This document shows, one piece after another, positions 7,429 through 15,440 of a DNA stretch of 23,546 nucleotides. The notes beneath the pieces are model-generated. The model was not told the origin of the DNA. It made no database searches and saw nothing but the letters and a program-made list of their open reading frames with translations. Each line of letters opens with the position of its first letter. Within the stretch, counting starts at the first letter, position 1. The stretch is from the NCBI RefSeq assembly GCF_937967675.1, contig NZ_CALBSN010000189.1, positions 1-23,546 on the forward strand. Reading direction: 5' to 3'. Both the position numbers and the translations under genes were made by a program. This stretch comes from an uncultured Flavobacterium sp. (GTDB lineage: Bacteria > Bacteroidota > Bacteroidia > Flavobacteriales > Flavobacteriaceae).

Positions 7429-7459
7429 AAAAAGGCTAATCAATTCGATTAGCCTTTTT
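7429..7459. terminator. Bidirectional terminator between convergent genes
   Basis: A perfect 13-bp stem (AAAAAGGCTAATC at 7429-7441 with GATTAGCCTTTTT at 7447-7459) has a 5-nt loop AATTC. T-tracts exist on both strands, so it can stop the M48 operon and the minus-strand acyltransferase. Its right arm overlaps the final codons and stop (7449-7451) of the minus-strand gene. Confidence 0.93.
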
Positions 7460-9239
7460 CTTTTCTTTCCAATTCCGCTTGAAATTCTTCCATAACGGGT
7501 TTCACGGTGCTTTCGGGTAAATCGGCAATTTTAATGTACATTAAGCCGTCAACCGAGTTGTTAAACAATGGATCCACATTAAAAGCTACCACTCTTGCGT
7601 TTTGTTTGATGTATTTTTTAATTAAAACTGGTAAACGTAAATTTCCAGGTTCTACTTCATCAATTATTTTATCAAACTTATTCAAATCGGCTTCTGTTTC
7701 GTTGAATACGAAATCTTTGTCGGCGTCTTTCAGTTTTACTTTGTATTCTTTCTTTGGATGAACGTATTGCGCAATATACGGATCGTAATAATGCGATTTC
7801 ATAAATTCAATCATTAACGATTTTGAAAAATCAGAAAATTGATTGCTAATACTTACACCACCAATCAAATATTTATGTTCAGGATAATGTAAAGTCGTAT
7901 GGACAATTCCTTTCCATAACAAGAACAACGGCATTGGTTTTTGTTGGTATTCTTTAATAATAAACGCTCTACCCATTTCGATAGATTTACTCATCATATC
8001 ATACAATTCCGGTTCAAAACGGAACAATTCATGTAAATAGAAACCATCAATCCCGTGTTGTGAATATATATGTGCACCCAATCCCATACGATAAGCTCCA
8101 GCAATGCATTGTGCCTCATCATCCCATAAAAACATGTGGTGGTAATATTTATCGTAATCGTCAAGGTCTAATGATTCGTTTGTTCCTTCACCAACTTCTC
8201 TAAAGGTAATTTCACGCAAACGACCAATTTCATGCAAGATATTCGGAATTTTATCAGCCGTTACGAAGTAAACTTCATAATTTTTACTTTGCAACAAACG
8301 ATAATCACCCTTTTTCAAACAAGTCATTTCTTCTAAAATCTGGTCTTGATTGGCTGGTTTGGCAATTTGTTTAGGCGGTTTTGGAATTGTTAATTTAGGT
8401 AAATTAATTTTACTTTCATCTTCAAACGCATTCGAAAGCATATAAGTTTTCTTGCGTAAGAAATCACCATACGCTTCAATATCTTGATATTCGTTTTGTT
8501 CAGTAACCGAAATAGGTTTCCCAATACGAACTTTAATTACCCTATCTTTTTGAGTTAATAATTCGCTTGGTAATTTTGCAGTTCTAAGCGTATCATCAAT
8601 CTTAGATAGGAAGTAAAATAACTTACTATTTTTAGCATGAAAATAAATCGGAACCACTGGAACTTGGGCTTTTCGAATTACTTTGATTGCTCCTTCTTCC
8701 CATGGTTTGTCAACAACTAACTTTCCATCTTTATAAGTAGAAACTTCTCCCGCAGGAAACATCCCTAATGGTTTACCATCGCTTAAATGACGTAATGTTT
8801 CTTTAATTCCAACTACACTAGATTTAGCATCTTTATGATTTTCAAACGGATTTACCGGCATAATATACGGCTTCATCGGTTCGATTCGGTGCAGTAAAAA
8901 GTTAGCGATAATTTTGAAATTAGGTTCTCTTTCAAGCATTAATTTCAATAGTAAAATACCATCAATTCCACCAAGAGGATGATTGGAAATGGTAATATAA
9001 GCACCATCTTTTGGTAAACGTTTTAAATCTTCTTCTGGGATTTCAAACTTGATTTGAAATTCATCTAAAATAGCATTTAAGAATTCCAATTCGCTCAAAT
9101 GTTTGTTTCTATCATAAATTTTGTTCAAGGTAGAAATCTTGAGCACTTTCATGAGCAACCAGCCCGTGAAAGTCCCGAAAACCCCATATTTATCAGCATT
9201 TATTGCTTTTGCAACTTCTTTAGCAGTAACTAAACCCAT
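7449..9239 (-). CDS. Bifunctional PlsC-type O-acyltransferase / GNAT N-acyltransferase (OlsF-like aminolipid synthase)
   Basis: 596 residues with two domains. The N-terminal half is a PlsC-like acyltransferase with NHPLGGIDG (86-94), carrying the catalytic His/Asp pair, and FPAGE (161-165). The C-terminal half (about 315-480) is a GNAT_5/OlsB-like domain with YRMGLGAH, HELFRFEP and SIEMGRAF (419-426), typical of lipid N-acyltransferases. The fusion matches OlsF, described in Serratia and Flavobacterium johnsoniae, which makes ornithine lipid alone by N-acylating and then O-acylating the amino acid. In Bacteroides the analogous functions are the separate glsB and glsA genes for glycine lipids. 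Amino-acid head-group specificity cannot be read from sequence. It is monocistronic: a -7 box lies 26 bp upstream and the terminator overlaps its 3' end. Confidence 0.87.
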   Translation of the reverse strand: MGLVTAKEVAKAINADKYGVFGTFTGWLLMKVLKISTLNKIYDRNKHLSELEFLNAILDEFQIKFEIPEEDLKRLPKDGAYITISNHPLGGIDGILLLKLMLEREPNFKIIANFLLHRIEPMKPYIMPVNPFENHKDAKSSVVGIKETLRHLSDGKPLGMFPAGEVSTYKDGKLVVDKPWEEGAIKVIRKAQVPVVPIYFHAKNSKLFYFLSKIDDTLRTAKLPSELLTQKDRVIKVRIGKPISVTEQNEYQDIEAYGDFLRKKTYMLSNAFEDESKINLPKLTIPKPPKQIAKPANQDQILEEMTCLKKGDYRLLQSKNYEVYFVTADKIPNILHEIGRLREITFREVGEGTNESLDLDDYDKYYHHMFLWDDEAQCIAGAYRMGLGAHIYSQHGIDGFYLHELFRFEPELYDMMSKSIEMGRAFIIKEYQQKPMPLFLLWKGIVHTTLHYPEHKYLIGGVSISNQFSDFSKSLMIEFMKSHYYDPYIAQYVHPKKEYKVKLKDADKDFVFNETEADLNKFDKIIDEVEPGNLRLPVLIKKYIKQNARVVAFNVDPLFNNSVDGLMYIKIADLPESTVKPVMEEFQAELERKEKG

Positions 9240-9264
9240 TCAGTATTGTTTTTTGAGCAAGAAA

Positions 9265-9272
9265 CAAAGATA
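9265..9272 (-). promoter_or_regulatory. -7 box of the PlsC-GNAT acyltransferase gene
   Basis: On the minus strand TATCTTTG is a perfect TAnnTTTG match, ending 25 bp before the ATG at 9239. No clear TTG at 17-23 bp upstream was found. The 195-bp divergent region 9240-9434 contains this box and the xth box and otherwise no gene. Confidence 0.55.
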
Positions 9273-9407
9273 AGAATTTTGAGGAATTTTGAGCACTTTT
9301 CATTGGCTAATAAAAAAACCTATTTCGTTATATTTTTTTAGCAAGCTGATAGTTAGTGAATTATAAAATCAATAAAATCAAACTTTTATTTTTACAAACC
9401 TTTTTAG

Positions 9408-9415
9408 TACATTTG
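9408..9415 (+). promoter_or_regulatory. -7 box of xth
   Basis: TACATTTG, a perfect TAnnTTTG, sits 19 bp before the xth ATG. The sequence between the two divergent promoters is AT-rich with no recognisable operator. Confidence 0.6.
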
Positions 9416-9434
9416 GTAAAAGCTATTAAAGTAA

Positions 9435-10196
9435 ATGAAAATTATATCTTACAATGTAAACGGTATTCGTGCAGCCATTACCAAAGGATTCTTAGAATGG
9501 TTGCAACAAGCGAATCCTGATGTTATTTGTCTTCAAGAAATTAAAGCAACTGAAGACCAAATCCCAAAAATTGAAATTGAAGCAGCGGGATATCCGTACC
9601 AATATTATTTTCCAGCTGAAAAAAAAGGATATAGTGGTGTAGCAGTTTTGTCTAAAATTGAACCCAAAAATGTGGTTTTCGGAACAGGAATTCAACACAT
9701 GGATTTTGAAGGGCGAAATTTACGGGTAGATTTTGATGGTTTATCAGTAATGAGTTTGTACCTTCCATCTGGCACAAATATTGATAGATTAGAACATAAA
9801 TTTATGTACATGGACGACTTTCAAAACTATATAAATGAGTTGAAAAAAGAAGTGCCAAACTTAGTTATTTGTGGTGATTATAATATTTGTCATGAAGCTA
9901 TAGATATTCATGACCCAATTAGAAATGCAAAAATTTCAGGTTTTTTACCAGAAGAACGTGCTTGGCTTGATGGTTTCATGAAAAGTGGTTTTATCGATAC
10001 TTTTCGCCATTTAAATAAAGAACCACACAATTACAGTTGGTGGAGTTACAGAGCCAATGCTCGTAATAATAATAAAGGTTGGAGAATCGATTATTGTTTG
10101 GCAGCCGAACCTTTGAAAGATAAAATTCAAAGAGCCTTAATTTTGCCAGAAGCCAAACATTCCGACCACTGCCCAGTTTTAGTAGAAATTAAATAA
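9435..10196 (+). CDS. xth: Exodeoxyribonuclease III / AP endonuclease
   Basis: 253 residues, normal for the ExoIII branch of the endonuclease/exonuclease/phosphatase fold. It repairs abasic sites and blocked 3' ends in cytoplasmic base-excision repair. Active-site motifs are in order: NVNGIRAA (Asn7/Asn9 region), LQEIKA with metal-binding Glu35, SLYLPSG with Tyr109, CGDYNICHE with Asp148 and Asn150, WRIDYCLA with Asp219, and KHSDHCPV with Asp244-His245. The VNG-IRAA start and KATEDQ segment place it in the XthA group rather than the eukaryotic-type long APE group. ATG at 9435 lies 19 bp after a perfect -7 box. The OmpA-like gene follows after 27 bp, so the two are probably transcribed together, though no functional link is evident. 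Confidence 0.97.
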   Translation: MKIISYNVNGIRAAITKGFLEWLQQANPDVICLQEIKATEDQIPKIEIEAAGYPYQYYFPAEKKGYSGVAVLSKIEPKNVVFGTGIQHMDFEGRNLRVDFDGLSVMSLYLPSGTNIDRLEHKFMYMDDFQNYINELKKEVPNLVICGDYNICHEAIDIHDPIRNAKISGFLPEERAWLDGFMKSGFIDTFRHLNKEPHNYSWWSYRANARNNNKGWRIDYCLAAEPLKDKIQRALILPEAKHSDHCPVLVEIK

Positions 10197-10223
10197 GAAT
10201 CAATTAATCAAAAATAGAAAATA

Positions 10224-11189
10224 ATGATTAGAAAAATTGCCCTTGCTTGTGTAGTTTTAAGTTTAACTACTTCATGCGTTTCTAAAAAAATCTACCAAGA
10301 TTTAGAAAACAAATATGCCGATTTAAAGAAAGAACACAACGCTTTATCGGATGAAAATACCACTTTAAAAACCGATAAAAATCAGTTAGAAGCGGATAAA
10401 AATAAACTGCAAACTGAATTTGATAAGACTAAGGCAGAGCGCGATAAATTAGCAGCAGATTATGCAGCAACCAAAAAGAGTTTAGACAATCTAAAAGCTT
10501 CATACGCTGCACTAGAAAAAGACAGCAATGATGCTTTAGAGGCTAACATTAATAAAAACAGACAATTGTTAGCGGAGTTAGAAGCGAAACAAAAAGCTTT
10601 AGTTGCCGAACAAGATCGTTTAAACAAATTGAAAAAAGATTTAGAAGCTTCTTCAACACGTTTAGCCGAATTAGAAAAAATGATGGCAGATAAAGATGCG
10701 GCTATGAAAAAGCTAAAAGAAACGTTATCTAAATCTTTAAAAGCATTTGAAGGTAAAGGCTTAACAGTTACAGAAAGAGATGGAAAAGTATACGTTTCTA
10801 TGGAAAATAAATTACTTTTCGAATCAGGAAGTTGGACAGTAGGTGCTGAAGGTAAAAAAGCGGTGGATTTAGTTGGTAAAGTTTTAGGAGATAATCCAGA
10901 TATTTCGGTGTTAATCGAAGGTCATACTGATAATGATAAAATCACTGGTTCAATAGGTGGTGGAGTTGAAAACAACTGGGATTTATCTACAAAGCGTGCA
11001 ACTGCTATCGTAAATATTTTATCGGCTAATGCAAAAGTGAAAAAAGAAAACTTAACAGCAGCGGGTCGTGGTGAATATGCGCCTTTAATGAGTAATGAAA
11101 CGGCAGAAGGAAAAGCAAAAAACAGAAGAATTGAAATCATCTTAACTCCAAAGTTAGATGAGATTTCTAAAATGTTGAATGAACTGTAA
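10224..11189 (+). CDS. OmpA-family peptidoglycan-associated lipoprotein with long coiled coil
   Basis: 321 residues. The N-terminus is a lipoprotein signal with lipobox LTTSC (Cys18). Residues about 22-170 are an alpha-helical coiled coil rich in Lys, Glu, Asp and Leu, with Lpp/Pal-like heptads. Residues about 190-315 form an OmpA-like domain that binds diaminopimelate of peptidoglycan: LLFESGSWTVGAEGKKAVD, VLIEGHTDND, NWDLSTKRATAIVNIL, AAGRGEYAPL and NRRIEIIL, with the ligand-contacting Asp of WDLSxxRA and the Arg pair in KNRRIE. The protein should tether the outer membrane to the cell wall, with the coiled coil as spacer. An internal GSIGGGVENN insertion within the OmpA domain is common in Bacteroidetes homologues. 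It follows xth by 27 bp and ends before a strong terminator. Confidence 0.92.
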   Translation: MIRKIALACVVLSLTTSCVSKKIYQDLENKYADLKKEHNALSDENTTLKTDKNQLEADKNKLQTEFDKTKAERDKLAADYAATKKSLDNLKASYAALEKDSNDALEANINKNRQLLAELEAKQKALVAEQDRLNKLKKDLEASSTRLAELEKMMADKDAAMKKLKETLSKSLKAFEGKGLTVTERDGKVYVSMENKLLFESGSWTVGAEGKKAVDLVGKVLGDNPDISVLIEGHTDNDKITGSIGGGVENNWDLSTKRATAIVNILSANAKVKKENLTAAGRGEYAPLMSNETAEGKAKNRRIEIILTPKLDEISKMLNEL

Positions 11190-11209
11190 CATTTCATAAA
11201 AGATTGATA

Positions 11210-11242
11210 AAAAAGGCTTGAGTTCTAAATTCAAGCCTTTTT
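11210..11242 (+). terminator. Rho-independent terminator of the xth-OmpA operon
   Basis: A 12-bp perfect stem (AAAAAGGCTTGA at 11210-11221 with TCAAGCCTTTTT at 11231-11242) with a 9-nt loop, 20 bp after the OmpA-family stop. A T-tract closes the right arm. Confidence 0.9.
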
Positions 11243-11259
11243 CTTTGGTGTAAACTTTG

Positions 11260-11267
11260 TAACTTTG
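11260..11267 (+). promoter_or_regulatory. -7 box of the aldo/keto reductase gene, which decides its start codon
   Basis: TAACTTTG is a perfect TAnnTTTG match; the adjacent TAAACTTTG (11251-11259) is a near-duplicate. The first in-frame ATG of the downstream gene (11265) lies inside this box, so it would be upstream of the transcript start. The ATG at 11292 lies 24 bp downstream and fits. Confidence 0.6.
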
Positions 11268-11291
11268 AACTTTAAATTTTCAAATTCTGAA

Positions 11292-12332
11292 ATGAACTAT
11301 ACAACACTACCTAATACCGAACTAAAAGTCAGCAAAATTTGTCTAGGGACGATGACTTTTGGAAATCAAAATACTGAAATTGAAGCGCATTCTCAATTGG
11401 ATTATGCGATTGAAAAAGGAATTAATTTTATCGATACGGCTGAAATGTATCCAATTGGTGGCAACGCTCAAATCTTTGGAAGCACCGAGCGTTACATCGG
11501 AACTTGGATTAAGAAAATTGGAGCTTCGGAGCGTGAGAAATTGGTTTTAGCTACCAAAATTGCTGGACCAAATCGCGGGATGGAATACATTCGTCAGCCA
11601 TTAGATTTTTCGAAGAAAAGCATTCACGAAGCGGTAGAATTGAGTCTAAAAAATCTTCAAACCGATTATATTGATTTATATCAAATGCATTGGCCTGAAC
11701 GTGTTATGAATATGTTTCAGAAACGTGGCGTTCAAGAATTGGATACCAAATGGCAAGACAATATTTTTGATGTGCTAACAGTATATGAAGGATTAATTAA
11801 AGAAGGAAAAATCAAACATATTGGACTTTCAAATGAAAATCCGTGGGGTGTAATGCGTTTTTTAATGGAAAGCGAAAAACACGGTTTGCCAAGAATTGCC
11901 ACGATACAAAATCCATTTTCTTTATTAAATCGCTTGTACGAAGTAGGTTTGTCAGAAATTGGAATGCGTGAAAATGTGGGGTTATTAGCGTATTCACCTT
12001 TAGGTTTTGGATTTTTGACAGGCAAGCATTTGAATGGAATTCAAAAAAATTCGAGATTGGATTTGTTTAGAAATTTCGTTCGTTATACCAATGAAAATTG
12101 TTTTAAAGCAACCAAATTATACAAAGAACTAGCAGAAGCCAACGGATTAACGTTAACGCAGATGGCGATTGCATTTGTACATCGTCAAAAGTTTGTGACT
12201 TCAACGATAATTGGTGCTACAACTATGAAGCAATTACAAGAAAATATTGCTGCTTTCGATACCATTTTATCTGATGAAATTGTAGCTGAAATCGAGAAAA
12301 TTCAGGAATTAATTCCGAATCCAGCGCCTTAA
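11292..12332 (+). CDS. Tas-like aldo/keto reductase
   Basis: 346 residues from the ATG at 11292. An in-frame ATG at 11265 would add nine residues but overlaps the -7 promoter box, so the shorter start is chosen; 346 also equals the length of E. coli Tas. The AKR catalytic tetrad is visible: Asp48 and Tyr53 in FIDTAEMYP, Lys89 in LATKIAG and His133 in LYQMHWPE. Further family features are the GTMTFGNQNTE start, LSNENPWGVMRFL, IQNPFSLLNRLYEVG and the C-terminal GATTMKQL NADPH-binding region. The sequence tracks Tas closely, including the AEMYP motif and the terminal NPAP. Substrate is unknown; Tas was named for suppression of tyrosine auxotrophy in E. coli. It is monocistronic between a terminator and a repeat-rich intergenic stretch. 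Confidence 0.92.
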   Translation: MNYTTLPNTELKVSKICLGTMTFGNQNTEIEAHSQLDYAIEKGINFIDTAEMYPIGGNAQIFGSTERYIGTWIKKIGASEREKLVLATKIAGPNRGMEYIRQPLDFSKKSIHEAVELSLKNLQTDYIDLYQMHWPERVMNMFQKRGVQELDTKWQDNIFDVLTVYEGLIKEGKIKHIGLSNENPWGVMRFLMESEKHGLPRIATIQNPFSLLNRLYEVGLSEIGMRENVGLLAYSPLGFGFLTGKHLNGIQKNSRLDLFRNFVRYTNENCFKATKLYKELAEANGLTLTQMAIAFVHRQKFVTSTIIGATTMKQLQENIAAFDTILSDEIVAEIEKIQELIPNPAP

Positions 12333-12339
12333 TAGTGTA

Positions 12340-12397
12340 CAGTTTTCAGTCTCAGTTAGCAGCATATTACTGAAAACTGAGACTGTCAACTGAGACT
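12340..12397. repeat. Intergenic inverted/direct repeat cluster (CAGTTTTCAGT / ACTGAGACT units)
   Basis: The arm CAGTTTTCAGT (12340-12350) is the exact reverse complement of ACTGAAAACTG (12369-12379). In an alternative register CAGTCTCAGTT (12347-12357) pairs with AACTGAGACTG (12375-12385), and AACTGAGACT recurs at 12388-12397. The element fills the whole 68-bp gap between convergent genes. It may be a dispersed Flavobacterium intergenic repeat and could also act as a weak bidirectional terminator, though it lacks a proper T-tract. Confidence 0.75.
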
Positions 12398-12400
12398 ATT

Positions 12401-14020
12401 TTACAAGTTATCTATAAACTTATCCTTCGGATATTTGATTTTATAGCTAATTCTGAATTTTTTGGTTTCTCCAGCTCCAAGTTTTACATCCCAAGTTAAA
12501 ATTCCGGTTTCTGCGTTTACTTTGGCTTTTCCGTTGTCTAATAATTCGATGGTAATTTCTTTATCAGTGCTAATTGGATATTGATCTTTTAACAACATTT
12601 CAATCGCTTCTTTTTTATTGTTTTTTACGGTGATATCATACGTAAACGTTTGTTCTTTGTAACCAGACAAGAATTTAGTTCCCGATTTATCTGCGATTTT
12701 TTCACGTTTAATGGCAATTTTCTTGTCTCTTCCCATACTCAAATTCAACGTGTCTGAAGTTTGATTTGGGTTAATCATTGTTTTGCCTACATACATTCCT
12801 TCGAAGATTATATTTGCTTCACCAGGTAATAAATTAAATTTAGAATACTCGCTAATTTCAGCTAACAAGAAAGCTTCTTTTTCTACTTTTGGAACAGCGT
12901 AATATTTGTAAGTTGCTGGTAATTTTAAATCTTTTAAGGCTACACTATGCGCTTTTCCATTCGATAAAATGTCATATGGAATATCAATATCAAAAGAAAC
13001 ATTTAATTGGTTCTCGTTTATTGTAGTGTAGTTGGAGATTGAAGATTCGTCATCCATTTCCTTTTTTTTGTCATAAGCTACGCCTGAAACTTGACCTTGA
13101 AGTGAATTATAAATGACATTACTATTATTGTAAACTCTTGGATATCCAAAACGTAAAAACCAAGCTTGTAAAATAGGAGCTGTGTTATTTTGATTTGGAT
13201 TACCACTAGACAAGGTTAGTTTTACATTTTTCCAATCAATGCCAGTGTTTTGGCTTACTTTTGCTTTATACATTAAATTGATTGGCGAGTTGATGTTGTC
13301 GGCTCTCATATCATAAAACGGAATCCAATTTGCTCCATTGGTAATGTAGTTTATATCGAAATTAATGCTTGAAGCTTGTGAACTCATTACTTGAAGCACA
13401 AGGCTATAAACCGGTTTTGTGTTTTGAATTGTTTTTTTTGATGCTATTTTTTCTCGAAGTATTTCTATTTTTTCTTGAAATTTTTCTTCTTTAACATTTA
13501 ATACGTGAATTGATTGACCAATTTCATTTCGTTTTATTCTATAATAATCTACTAGTTTTGTGAATTCTGAGATAGTAATTTCGGGTTTTGTTGTTCCAGC
13601 TAGTTCTTTTTTATCCAATAACTCTATGGTTTTTGTAAGAGCATTTTTTTCTATGTTTATTTTACTAATTTCGTTTTCAATGAATCGAATACTGTCTTGA
13701 AATTTTTGTTCTAAAAGCGAAAGTTTAATAACATCATTTGAATTAGATGTTTCTTTATAATCCCTAACAAGCTGAACTGATAGAACCGTAACATTAGCTG
13801 GAGCACCAATTTGAATGGTGTTTTCATTTACATAATCCGCTACGTTTTTTATCACAATTTCGCTGGTTCCTAAAGGGAGTGTAACAGCAGCCGATTGTAA
13901 TAATTCAGCCGAATTGCTATAAACAGTTGCGCTTTTAATTTTAGCGGTTGTAAAAATTGGTTTTTGAGCAAATGTGATTGTCGAAAAACATAATAATGTA
14001 ATCAGAAGTATTTTTTTCAT
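12401..14020 (-). CDS. DUF4139 domain (MuiA-like) exported protein
   Basis: 539 residues with a signal peptide ending near TFA-Q (residue 18). A DUF4140-like N-terminal domain spans about 27-90 (KSATVYSNSAELLQSAAVTL, then LPLGTSEIVIKNV). A coiled coil (about 100-195) follows, then the DUF4139 region (about 215-535), including GANWIPFYDMRA, TGIDWKNVKLTLSSG, LPATYKYYAVPK and LTWDVKLGAGETKKFRISYK. The family is often called 'mucoidy inhibitor A', from a plasmid-borne gene that lowers capsule in E. coli; the biochemistry is not established. A segment at about 308-335 (LQGQVSGVAYDKKKE) is an insertion inside DUF4139. It lies 67 bp downstream of mgtE on the same strand with no terminator between, so it may be the last gene of that operon. 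Confidence 0.9.
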   Translation of the reverse strand: MKKILLITLLCFSTITFAQKPIFTTAKIKSATVYSNSAELLQSAAVTLPLGTSEIVIKNVADYVNENTIQIGAPANVTVLSVQLVRDYKETSNSNDVIKLSLLEQKFQDSIRFIENEISKINIEKNALTKTIELLDKKELAGTTKPEITISEFTKLVDYYRIKRNEIGQSIHVLNVKEEKFQEKIEILREKIASKKTIQNTKPVYSLVLQVMSSQASSINFDINYITNGANWIPFYDMRADNINSPINLMYKAKVSQNTGIDWKNVKLTLSSGNPNQNNTAPILQAWFLRFGYPRVYNNSNVIYNSLQGQVSGVAYDKKKEMDDESSISNYTTINENQLNVSFDIDIPYDILSNGKAHSVALKDLKLPATYKYYAVPKVEKEAFLLAEISEYSKFNLLPGEANIIFEGMYVGKTMINPNQTSDTLNLSMGRDKKIAIKREKIADKSGTKFLSGYKEQTFTYDITVKNNKKEAIEMLLKDQYPISTDKEITIELLDNGKAKVNAETGILTWDVKLGAGETKKFRISYKIKYPKDKFIDNL

Positions 14021-14087
14021 CTCTATAAACTTTAGTGTTTCTAGTATAGAGTGAAATAAAAGTAAAAAGGTTGGAAAGTGAGTGAAA

Positions 14088-15440
14088 TTAAATTCCTAAA
14101 ATAATTTTAGCAATCGTAAAATAGGTTAAAATTCCTAAGATATCGTTACTTGTAGTGATGAATGGACCTGTTGCTAACGCGGGGTCAACTCCATATTTGT
14201 TTAAGATAATTGGGATAAAAGTCCCAATTAAAGACGCCATAATAATTACCGAAAGTAAAGCAATTGAAACGGTATAACCCACATGAATTTCGTAGCCCAA
14301 TAAGAAATAGCTACCTACTAATAAAATTACAGAAAGGATAATTCCGTTTAATAAACTCAAAGAAAGTTCTTTTAATAATCGTTCCACAATCGGACCAATA
14401 ATAGTATTGTTAGCCAAACCTTGTACAATAATCGCAGAAGATTGAACGCCCACATTTCCTGCCATTGCGGCAATTAGTGGCGTAAAGAAAAATAATTCGC
14501 GATGTAAGTCCATTACCGGTTCGAAAATCCCTAAAACATGTACTGAAATGAATCCACCAAATAAAGCTAAAACCAACCAAGGTAATCGCGCTTTTGTAAG
14601 TTCCAAAACGCTATCGTCGGCTTCAACGTCTTGCGAGATACCCGCTGCTAACTGGTAATCTTTGTCGGCTTCTTCTTTGATGACATCGATAATATCGTCA
14701 ATGGTAATGCGACCAACTAAACGACCTAATTCATCTACAACTGGAATGGCTTCCAAGTCGTATTTTTGCATAATTCGGGCAACTTCAACATCTTTTGTGT
14801 CTACTTTTACGTAATCTACTTTTTTGATGTAAACATCACTAATAGGCGTTTTTGTTGAGGTTGTCAATAAATCTTTTAATGATAAACGGCCTTTTAATCG
14901 TTCTTCGTCATCAACCACATAAATGGAATGCACTCTTGAAACGTTTTCGGCTTGTGCGCGCATTTCTTTTACGCAAGTTAAAACATTCCAGTTTTCGTTG
15001 ACTTTCACTAACTCTTTTCCCATTAAACCACCGGCAGAGTCTTCATCGTAGCGTAATAAATCTACAATGTCTTTGGCGTGTTCAACGTCTTCTAATTCCG
15101 AAATTACTTGCTCTTTTTTATGTTGCGGTAACTCGGCAATAATGTCGGCTGCGTCATCTGTGCTTAATTCGTCAAGCTCTTCAGCAATTTCTTTTGGAGA
15201 TAAACCGCGCAAGATTTTTTCACGAACTTCTTCATCTAATTCTAGAAGAATTTCAGCTGTTTTTTCAGAATCTAAGGTGTTGAAAATATAAGAAGCGCCG
15301 TAATCATCGAGTTCTTCCATGATTTCGGCAATATCAGCAAAGTGAATATCTTCAAGAAGCAAAAGTAATTCTTGCGACTTGTTTTCACTTATAAGTTGTT
15401 CTATTTCAGTTAGAAACTCTCTGCTGATTTTAAACTCCAT
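14088..15440 (-). CDS. mgtE: MgtE family magnesium transporter
   Basis: 450 residues, full length. The N-terminal helical MgtE_N superhelix spans about 15-125, with acidic LDELSTDDAADIIAELP. Two CBS domains follow at about 138-260 (HSIYVVDDEERLKGRLSL and LEAIPVVDELGRLVGRITID), then a connecting helix and a five-helix membrane domain from about 285 to 450. Channel motifs are present: MAGNVGVQSS (326-335) and PALATGPFITTSNDILG (420-436), with a pore Asp433 matching the Mg2+ site of the Thermus protein. The cytoplasmic acidic domains act as Mg2+ sensors that close the channel when Mg2+ is plentiful. Its ATG lies inside the 3' end of rsmA (11-bp overlap), so translation is coupled. Confidence 0.96.
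   Translation of the reverse strand: MEFKISREFLTEIEQLISENKSQELLLLLEDIHFADIAEIMEELDDYGASYIFNTLDSEKTAEILLELDEEVREKILRGLSPKEIAEELDELSTDDAADIIAELPQHKKEQVISELEDVEHAKDIVDLLRYDEDSAGGLMGKELVKVNENWNVLTCVKEMRAQAENVSRVHSIYVVDDEERLKGRLSLKDLLTTSTKTPISDVYIKKVDYVKVDTKDVEVARIMQKYDLEAIPVVDELGRLVGRITIDDIIDVIKEEADKDYQLAAGISQDVEADDSVLELTKARLPWLVLALFGGFISVHVLGIFEPVMDLHRELFFFTPLIAAMAGNVGVQSSAIIVQGLANNTIIGPIVERLLKELSLSLLNGIILSVILLVGSYFLLGYEIHVGYTVSIALLSVIIMASLIGTFIPIILNKYGVDPALATGPFITTSNDILGILTYFTIAKIILGI

Noticed and set aside
9306..9345. Possible hairpin GCTAA...TTAGC with A/T tracts between the divergent acyltransferase and xth genes
   Set aside because: The arms match only with bulges, and the position between divergent promoters does not suit a terminator; AT-richness explains it.
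10922..11197. Minus-strand open frame opposite the OmpA domain, and similar antisense frames (for example 1174-1458, 3666-3899, 18575-18904)
   Set aside because: They lie wholly opposite strongly supported genes, show no family motifs, and follow the codon pattern of the sense gene.
14057..14064. TACTTTTA on the minus strand as a promoter for the DUF4139 gene
   Set aside because: It has one mismatch and no -33 element, and such boxes are common by chance in AT-rich gaps; read-through from mgtE is equally likely.
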